Shown piece by piece: positions 1-5,065 of a stretch of 8,927 nt of DNA; positions within the stretch are counted from its first letter, which is position 1; each line of letters opens with the position of its first letter. The translations under genes and the position numbers were made by a program. This stretch comes from Pseudomonadota bacterium (GTDB lineage Bacteria; Pseudomonadota; Alphaproteobacteria; Acetobacterales; Acetobacteraceae), in contig JAJYAF010000066.1 in assembly GCA_021779655.1 (NCBI GenBank), forward strand, positions 1 to 8,927, read 5' to 3'. Below the pieces are notes generated by a model. It made no database searches. It was not told the origin of the DNA and saw nothing but the letters and a program-made list of their open reading frames with translations.

Positions 1-548
1 GCCTCGGCGATCGCGTAAACCTCCGCCCCGGAGAAGGCCACGATGGCCGAGCGCGGCGGCAGCCGGGAGAGCTTGGCCGGCCCGGCATGGCTCAGTTCGG
101 AAAGCCGGGGCCGTGTCTCCACCTCCGCCTCCGGCACCAGCCGCTTCAGCAGGCGGCGGATGGTCTCCGCGCCCAGGAACATCGTCTCCACCAGGCCGCG
201 GGCGTGCAGCAGCCGGTCGGTGAAAATATGGCCGCGATCGGGGTCGGCGCAGAGCTGGATCTCGTCCACGGCGATGAACTCCACCGCCCGGTCGAGCGGC
301 ATCGCCTCCACCGTGCAGGAAAAATACCGCGCGCCGGGCGGGACGATTTTCTCCTCCCCGGTGATCAGCGCCACCGCTGCCGCGCCCTTGCGCGCCACCA
401 TCCGGTCGTAATTCTCGCGCGCCAGCAGCCGCAGCGGAAAGCCGATGATACCGGAGGAATGGCCAAGCAGCCGCTCGATCGCCAGATGCGTCTTGCCGGT
501 ATTGGTGGGGCCGAGAACCGCCCGCACCCGAGCCGAGAATCCGGACAT
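1..548 (-). CDS. Suv3-like ATP-dependent RNA helicase, N-terminal part (truncated by window edge)
   Basis: This gene reads leftward from ATG at 548-546 and leaves the window after about 182 codons, so only the first RecA-like helicase domain is visible. Seen: Walker A GPTNTGKT (residues 13-20), a following GFPLRLLARE segment (36-45, motif Ia region), TGEEK (63-67), Walker B/motif II DEIQ (95-98), and FLGAET further on, in the place of motif III. The DEIQ box and the GPTNTGKT P-loop point to the Suv3 branch of DExH helicases, which unwind RNA (with PNPase or exonuclease partners in mitochondria). The bacterial role of these alphaproteobacterial relatives is much less clear. The start is supported by the P-loop lying 13 residues in, as in relatives; no strong Shine-Dalgarno precedes it. 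The gene is divergent from htpG. The C-terminal helicase domain and any later domains lie outside the window, so the full architecture cannot be judged. Confidence 0.88.
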   Translation of the reverse strand, partial: MSGFSARVRAVLGPTNTGKTHLAIERLLGHSSGIIGFPLRLLARENYDRMVARKGAAAVALITGEEKIVPPGARYFSCTVEAMPLDRAVEFIAVDEIQLCADPDRGHIFTDRLLHARGLVETMFLGAETIRRLLKRLVPEAEVETRPRLSELSHAGPAKLSRLPPRSAIVAFSGAEVYAIAE

Positions 549-563
549 GGATGTATTCTTGGG

Positions 564-582
564 TGCAATCCCCGGCATTGCA
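564..582. repeat. Short inverted repeat between the Suv3-like gene and htpG
   Basis: TGCAAT (564-569) and ATTGCA (577-582) are perfect 6-bp inverted arms around the 7-nt spacer CCCCGGC. The element sits 15 bp from the start of the leftward helicase gene and just upstream of the candidate htpG -35 box. It could be an operator or a chance palindrome; the arms are too short to tell. Confidence 0.3.
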
Positions 583-591
583 AGCCGGATT

Positions 592-620
592 CTTGAACCG
601 GCCGCCGGCATCGCCTAATT
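592..620 (+). promoter_or_regulatory. Candidate RpoH (sigma-32) heat-shock promoter for htpG
   Basis: CTTGAA at 592-597 is an exact match to the classic sigma-32 -35 core. A -10-like GCCTAATT (613-620) follows after 15 bp and partly matches CCCCATNT. A start site near 627 would leave a leader of about 22 nt containing the htpG Shine-Dalgarno. htpG is a known heat-shock gene in many proteobacteria, which supports the call. The -10 match is imperfect, and a housekeeping promoter is not excluded. Confidence 0.5.
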
Positions 621-633
621 CTGCGCCGGCATT

Positions 634-639
634 AAGGGA
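634..639 (+). promoter_or_regulatory. Shine-Dalgarno site of htpG
   Basis: AAGGGA lies 9 nt before the ATG at 649 and is the only purine-rich anti-16S match close to the start. It supports this ATG as the htpG initiation codon. Confidence 0.55.
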
Positions 640-648
640 AAGCGTAAG

Positions 649-2499
649 ATGAGCGAAACGAATACCTCGCATCCAACCGAAGAAACCCGCGATTTCGGCA
701 CGGAGGTCGGCCGCCTGCTCGACCTCGTGGTGCACTCCCTCTACTCCGACCGGGAAATCTTCCTGCGCGAACTGGTGGCCAACGCCGCCGATGCGATCGA
801 CCGCCGCCGCTTCCTCGCCCTCTCGGATGAAAGCCTGGCGCTGCCCGAAAATCCGGCCATCCGCATCAGCGCGGACAAGCAGGAACGCACCATCACGATC
901 GCCGATTGCGGCATCGGCATGGGCAAGGAGGAGCTTGCGGAGAATCTCGGAACCATCGCCCGGTCCGGCACCTCCGCTTTCACCGCGAGCCTCGCCGAAA
1001 CCAGGCCGGAAGAGCGGATAAGCCTGATCGGCCAGTTCGGCGTCGGCTTCTATTCCGCCTTCATGGTGGCCGACGAGGTTGCCGTGATTTCCGCCAAGGC
1101 GGGTGAGAGCGAGGCGTGGGAGTGGCGCTCGGCGGGCCGGGGCGTGTTCACCCTGCGCCCGGCGGCGCGCGAGGCGGCGGGGACGACCGTCATCCTGCAC
1201 CTCAAGCAGGACGCCGGCGAGTTCCTGGAGCCGCCACGGCTTGAGGCCATCGTGCGCAAATGGGCCGATCACATCGCAATCCCCATCGAGCTGGAGAAGG
1301 ACGGGAAATACAGCGCGGTCTCGCAAGGCGCCGCGCTCTGGCGCAAGCCGCGCGCGGAAATCACCCCGGGCGAATACGCCGAGTTCTACCGCCATCTCGG
1401 CCATATGTTCGATGAGCCATGGGCCACCATCCACTGGCGCGCCGAAGGCACGCTGGAATTCACCGCGCTGCTGTTCATCCCTTCATCCAAGCCGTTTCTG
1501 CCGGTGGAGGAAACGCGGCAGAGCAAGGTGCGGCTGCATGTCAGGCGGATGTTCATCACCGATGAAGCGAAGCTGCTGCCGGACTGGCTGAGCTTCGTCA
1601 CTGGCATCGTCGATACCGAGGATCTGCCGCTGAACGTGAGCCGGGAGATGCTGCAAACCACGCCGGTTCTGGAGCGGATCAGAAAAGCCGTGCTGAACCG
1701 CGTGCTGAGCGAGCTGCGCAGCCGCGCCAAGGACGCCGAGGATTTCAAGAAATTCCAGGAGAATTTCGGCGAAGCGCTGAAGCAGGGAATCTACGAGGAT
1801 GACGGCCACGCGGCGGAGATCGCGGGCCTGCTGCGCTTCGAATCCACCGCGCGGCCGGCCACCACGCTCGATGAATACATCGCCCGCATGCCCGAGGGGC
1901 AGGATGTGATCTATTACCTTGCCGGCGAGCCGGGCGGCCTCAAGCACTCCCCGCAGCTCGAAGGCTTCGCGGCCAAGGGCTATGAGGTTCTGCTGCTCCC
2001 GGACCCGATCGACGCGTTCTGGCCCTCCCGGCTTGGGCAATACAAGGAGAAGAAGCTCAAAAGCGTCTCGCAGAGCAGCGCGCTGTTCACCCCGGCCGAG
2101 ACGGGGGAGGAAATCACGGCGCTCTGCGCGGCCCTTTCCAAGGCCTTGACGGGCAAGGTGGCCGAGGTGGTGGCATCGACGCGGCTGACGGACAGCCCGG
2201 CCATGCTGGCGGCCGGCGAGTTCGGCCCCGATCTCGCCATGCAGCGCCTGCTCAAACGCGCCGGCCGCGCCGGTTTCGGCCTGCCGCCGAAGCTTGAGAT
2301 CAACCCCGCGCACCCGCTCATCGCGGCCCTCGCGGAAAAGACCGGGCCGGAAAAGACCGGGCCGGATGCGGACCTGACAGCGGATGCGGAAATGCTGCTG
2401 TCGCTGGCGAAACTGCAAGAGGGCGATCTGCCGGAGGATACGGCGCAATTCGTGAAAACGGTGGCCAAAGCGCTGGCCGAAGCGCTGGCCGGGCGCTGA
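649..2499 (+). CDS. htpG: Molecular chaperone HtpG (bacterial Hsp90)
   Basis: The product is a 616-residue cytosolic ATP-dependent chaperone that works as a homodimer on late folding intermediates; bacterial HtpG is usually about 620-640 residues. The N-terminal GHKL ATPase domain (about 15-220) shows [14 protein letters not shown] with the catalytic Glu41, NAADA (Asn45, Asp48), DCGIGM (86-91) and [11 protein letters not shown] (128-138). The middle domain holds LPLNVSRE with Arg332 at the place of the gamma-phosphate-sensing Arg. The C-terminal dimerisation domain ends without the eukaryotic MEEVD tail, as expected. Oddities: the motif usually written DNGIGM in bacteria has Cys87, and a tandem EKTGP duplication lies at 563-572. 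The start is backed by a Shine-Dalgarno and by the family's N-terminus. The stop codon overlaps the rdgB start, so the two are probably cotranscribed; a heat-shock-like promoter lies upstream. Confidence 0.97.
   Translation: MSETNTSHPTEETRDFGTEVGRLLDLVVHSLYSDREIFLRELVANAADAIDRRRFLALSDESLALPENPAIRISADKQERTITIADCGIGMGKEELAENLGTIARSGTSAFTASLAETRPEERISLIGQFGVGFYSAFMVADEVAVISAKAGESEAWEWRSAGRGVFTLRPAAREAAGTTVILHLKQDAGEFLEPPRLEAIVRKWADHIAIPIELEKDGKYSAVSQGAALWRKPRAEITPGEYAEFYRHLGHMFDEPWATIHWRAEGTLEFTALLFIPSSKPFLPVEETRQSKVRLHVRRMFITDEAKLLPDWLSFVTGIVDTEDLPLNVSREMLQTTPVLERIRKAVLNRVLSELRSRAKDAEDFKKFQENFGEALKQGIYEDDGHAAEIAGLLRFESTARPATTLDEYIARMPEGQDVIYYLAGEPGGLKHSPQLEGFAAKGYEVLLLPDPIDAFWPSRLGQYKEKKLKSVSQSSALFTPAETGEEITALCAALSKALTGKVAEVVASTRLTDSPAMLAAGEFGPDLAMQRLLKRAGRAGFGLPPKLEINPAHPLIAALAEKTGPEKTGPDADLTADAEMLLSLAKLQEGDLPEDTAQFVKTVAKALAEALAGR
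2335..2364 (+). repeat. Two-copy 15-bp tandem repeat inside htpG
   Basis: GAAAAGACCGGGCCG occurs twice back to back (2335-2349, 2350-2364), with no mismatch and in frame. It encodes [10 protein letters not shown] at residues 563-572, in a loop of the C-terminal domain after the HPLIAALA segment. The perfect identity suggests a recent slippage duplication. Confidence 0.9.
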
Positions 2500-3095
2500 T
2501 GCGCCGGCTGCTGATCGCAACCCACAATCCAGGCAAGCTCAAGGAATTCCGCGCCCTGCTGGCGCCGCTCGGGTTTGCCGCCATTTCAGCGGGCGAAGCC
2601 GGTTTGGCGGAGCCGGCGGAAACCGGGGAGAGCTTCGCCGGGAACGCCCGGCTGAAGGCGCGCGCCGCCGCGCGGGCCGCGAACATGCCAGCCCTTGCCG
2701 ATGATTCCGGCATCTCCGTCGCGGCCCTGGGGAACGGCCCCGGCATCTATTCCGCCCGCTACGCCGCCGGCGATTATCCGGCCGCTTTTGCCCGGATCAT
2801 CGCGGCCTGCCTGGCCGGCCAGGAATGGCGCGCGCGGTTCACCTGCGCGCTCTGCCTTGCCCGGCCAAACGGTTCCACCGCCACCTATCTCGGCCAGGCC
2901 GATGGCGAGATCGCCCCGGCGCCGCGCGGCGGCCAGGGCTTCGGCTACGACCCGATTTTCATCCCGCTCGGCCATGCCGGCACCTTCGCGGAGCTGTCAG
3001 CGGCGGAAAAGGACCGGATCAGCCACCGCGCGCGGGCCTTCGCGCAGCTTGCTTCCGTGCTGGGAGCGGGCGCGCTGGTTGAGGGCGCGGCCTGA
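2499..3095 (+). CDS. rdgB: RdgB/HAM1-type non-canonical purine NTP pyrophosphatase
   Basis: The 198-residue product is a cytosolic house-cleaning enzyme that hydrolyses dITP, ITP and XTP to monophosphates plus pyrophosphate, keeping deaminated purines out of DNA and RNA. The length is normal for the family. Seen: N-terminal ATHNPGKLKEF (substrate and phosphate-binding region, Asn10 and Lys13), SFAGNARLKA, ADDSGI with acidic Asp68/Asp69 (metal and catalysis), GPGIYSARYA, GFGYDPIF (147-154), TFAEL, and EKDRISHRARA with Ser175-His176-Arg177 for base recognition. The ATG at 2499 shares its A with the htpG stop codon (TGATG), and no clear Shine-Dalgarno is visible, so translation probably depends on coupling to htpG. 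In many alphaproteobacteria rdgB sits near rph and hemW instead, so this placement may be unusual. It converges with the dsbD-like gene. Confidence 0.96.
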   Translation: MRRLLIATHNPGKLKEFRALLAPLGFAAISAGEAGLAEPAETGESFAGNARLKARAAARAANMPALADDSGISVAALGNGPGIYSARYAAGDYPAAFARIIAACLAGQEWRARFTCALCLARPNGSTATYLGQADGEIAPAPRGGQGFGYDPIFIPLGHAGTFAELSAAEKDRISHRARAFAQLASVLGAGALVEGAA

Positions 3096-3105
3096 AAGCG
3101 CGCGG

Positions 3106-5016
3106 TTATTTCCCGATCGTGTTCAGCACGATATGCGGTGTCAGGATTTGCGGCAGTCTCACCGGCTCGCCCTGCGCCGGGTAATACAGGTAGAGCGGCA
3201 CCCCGGCGCGGCCATTCTCGTGCAGAAGCTGGGCGATCGCCTGGTCCCGCCCGGTCCAGTCCCCGACCAGAACCTGCACATGGCGGGCGGCGAAGCCGTC
3301 GCGCACCGCGTCGCTTGCCAGGGTGGCGTGCTCGTTCACCAGACAGGTGATGCACCAGGCGGCGGTGAGATCGACGAAAACCGGCTTGTGGTCCGCCCGC
3401 AGGGCGGCAAGCCGCGCGGCGGTGTACGGCTTGGCGCCCGGCAGTGAGAGCGCGGTCGCGGTCTGGCCATGATGCAGGAAAGGCAGCAGCAGCAGGGAAA
3501 GAACAGCGGCCGGCCGGAGTTTCTTCACCGAAAGTGCCAGCGCCAGAATCGCCGTGCCGGCGGCGAGCAGCAGCGTTCCCTTAAGCCCCGCTTCCTGCCG
3601 CATCACCCAGGCGAGCCAGAGAAAGGTTGCGAACATCGGGATGCTCAGCACCCGTTGCAGCGTCACCATCCAGCGGCCGGGCCGCGGCATCAGCCGCGCG
3701 ACCGGCGGCGCCACGGCAGCCAGCACGAACGGCGCCGAGAGGCCAAGGCCGAGACAGAGAAAAATCGGCAGCGCGGCCGCCAGCGGCGCGATCAGGGCGG
3801 CGGCCACGGCACCGCCCATGAAGGGCGCGGTGCAGGGCGTTGCCAGTGCCACCACGAACAGCCCGGTGAAAAAACTGCCGCCATGGCCAAGGCGGCGACT
3901 GAGCCGCGGAGGCAGAACAACCTCGAACACCCCGGCAAGGTTGAGGCCGACGGTAAGGATGATCCAGGCGATCAGCGCGATGAAAATCGGCGACTGGAAC
4001 TGAAAGCCCCAGCCCGCCGCCGAACCCAGCCGGCGCAAGAACCACAGCGCGCCGCCCAAAGCCATCATGGCCACGAGCACGCCGGCCGTGTAATTCAGCG
4101 CCTCCTGGCGCATATCGTTCGCGTGCGCGCCGCTCATCCGGCTCAGCGCCACCGCTTTCATGGCCAGCACCGGAAAGACGCAGGGCATCAGGTTCAGGAC
4201 CAACCCGCCGAGAAAGGCGAGCAAGAGCCAGATGAGGAGCGGCGGCGCGGCCGGAGCCGGGGCGGGCTCGGCATTCACCTGCAAAGCCTGCATGGTGCCG
4301 CTCGGATCGGTGAGTTCAAGCACGCCCCCGAACGGCCGGCGCGAATCGAAGCCCACGCCCGGCTTCAACCGCAAGGTCAGCCCCGCCGCGCTGAAGCTCA
4401 GGGGCTGCGGCGCGGTGTTGACGATGGCATCCTGCGTATCGGGAAAAAACCGGGCGGCCTGGACCTGTTGCGGTGTCAGCCCGGCGAGGGTGAGGCGTCC
4501 ATCGGGCGCGATATGCGCGGCGAAGGGAGAAGGCATCACCGGCGGGGAGGAATTGAAAAGCGCGGCCTCCGCCGAGGCGCCGCCGGGCAGCGCCAGCCGG
4601 AAATCCGCCTGCTCGGGCACGCAGGTGTCGTTGCAAACCAGCCAGCTTGCATGGGCGCTGACCGTGTTTCCCACGCCCTGCGCGGCGAAAGGCAGCACGA
4701 CCTGCCCGCTCAGCACATAGGCGGCGACCGGGCCTTGCCGTAAATATTCCGGTGGCGGAAAGACCAGCGGCCCGGCCTTGGCCGGCGGCGCCAGGCTCAC
4801 CTGCGGGGGAAACCCGGCATCCCCGGGATTGGACCAGTAGATATGCCAGCCGGGCGCGAGCTGGAAGCGCAGCGCGAGCATAAGGTTGCCCTGGTTCGCG
4901 CTGTTCTCGCGCGAGATGAGGCTGACGGAATCGCGCGGGCTGGCGGTCACGTTGCTCGAAGCGCCAAAAGCCAGGCCCGGCAGCAGGAGCAGCAAAAAGA
5001 TTATCGGACGTCCCAT
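3106..5016 (-). CDS. DsbD/ScsB-family transmembrane protein-disulfide reductase
   Basis: This 636-residue inner-membrane protein should pass electrons from cytosolic thioredoxin to periplasmic thiol proteins. Order of domains: signal peptide (1 to about 19, IIFLLLLLPGLAFGA); periplasmic N-terminal DsbD/ScsB-like domain (about 25-250) with a WLVCNDTC cysteine pair, Cys128/Cys132; an eight-helix-type DsbD/CcdA membrane core (about 260-520) with LMPCVFP Cys279 and ATPCTAPF Cys395, the expected transmembrane redox pair; a periplasmic thioredoxin-like domain (about 525-636) with WCITC (Cys555/Cys558) and the cis-Pro motif GVPLY (Pro607). All three cysteine pairs are present, so the relay looks complete. 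The WLVCxDxC style of the N-domain is closer to ScsB-like proteins than to E. coli DsbD, so I give no gene symbol. Partners (DsbC/G-like, CcmG or peroxiredoxins) are not in the window. No Shine-Dalgarno is visible; see the promoter entry. Confidence 0.93.
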   Translation of the reverse strand: MGRPIIFLLLLLPGLAFGASSNVTASPRDSVSLISRENSANQGNLMLALRFQLAPGWHIYWSNPGDAGFPPQVSLAPPAKAGPLVFPPPEYLRQGPVAAYVLSGQVVLPFAAQGVGNTVSAHASWLVCNDTCVPEQADFRLALPGGASAEAALFNSSPPVMPSPFAAHIAPDGRLTLAGLTPQQVQAARFFPDTQDAIVNTAPQPLSFSAAGLTLRLKPGVGFDSRRPFGGVLELTDPSGTMQALQVNAEPAPAPAAPPLLIWLLLAFLGGLVLNLMPCVFPVLAMKAVALSRMSGAHANDMRQEALNYTAGVLVAMMALGGALWFLRRLGSAAGWGFQFQSPIFIALIAWIILTVGLNLAGVFEVVLPPRLSRRLGHGGSFFTGLFVVALATPCTAPFMGGAVAAALIAPLAAALPIFLCLGLGLSAPFVLAAVAPPVARLMPRPGRWMVTLQRVLSIPMFATFLWLAWVMRQEAGLKGTLLLAAGTAILALALSVKKLRPAAVLSLLLLPFLHHGQTATALSLPGAKPYTAARLAALRADHKPVFVDLTAAWCITCLVNEHATLASDAVRDGFAARHVQVLVGDWTGRDQAIAQLLHENGRAGVPLYLYYPAQGEPVRLPQILTPHIVLNTIGK

Positions 5017-5024
5017 ACGGTCGC

Positions 5025-5033
5025 ATTATCGCA
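5025..5033 (-). promoter_or_regulatory. Candidate extended -10 promoter of the dsbD-like gene
   Basis: Read on the minus strand, TGCGATAAT (5033 down to 5025) matches an extended -10 element (TGnTATAAT) at all but one specified position. Its last base is only 8 nt from the ATG at 5016, which places the start site near 5018 and implies an almost leaderless mRNA. No good -35 box is seen at 16-18 bp. This fits the lack of a Shine-Dalgarno, but rests on sequence matching alone. Confidence 0.4.
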
Positions 5034-5065
5034 CAGCCGCGCCGAAAATGATACGTGGTGCAATC

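Noticed and set aside
1483..2520. 345-codon open frame on the minus strand
   Set aside because: It is antisense to htpG, has no known motif and shows an Arg/Gly/Leu-biased composition typical of a shadow frame.
3469..4743. 424-codon open frame on the plus strand
   Set aside because: It lies opposite the well-supported dsbD-like gene. The product is rich in Arg, Gln, His and Gly with no recognisable domain, as expected of an antisense frame in GC-rich DNA.
4886..5065. 60-codon N-terminal extension of hrpB
   Set aside because: It would overlap the first codons and signal peptide of the divergent dsbD-like gene and shows no family resemblance; the HrpB N-terminus starts naturally at 5066 (or 5048).
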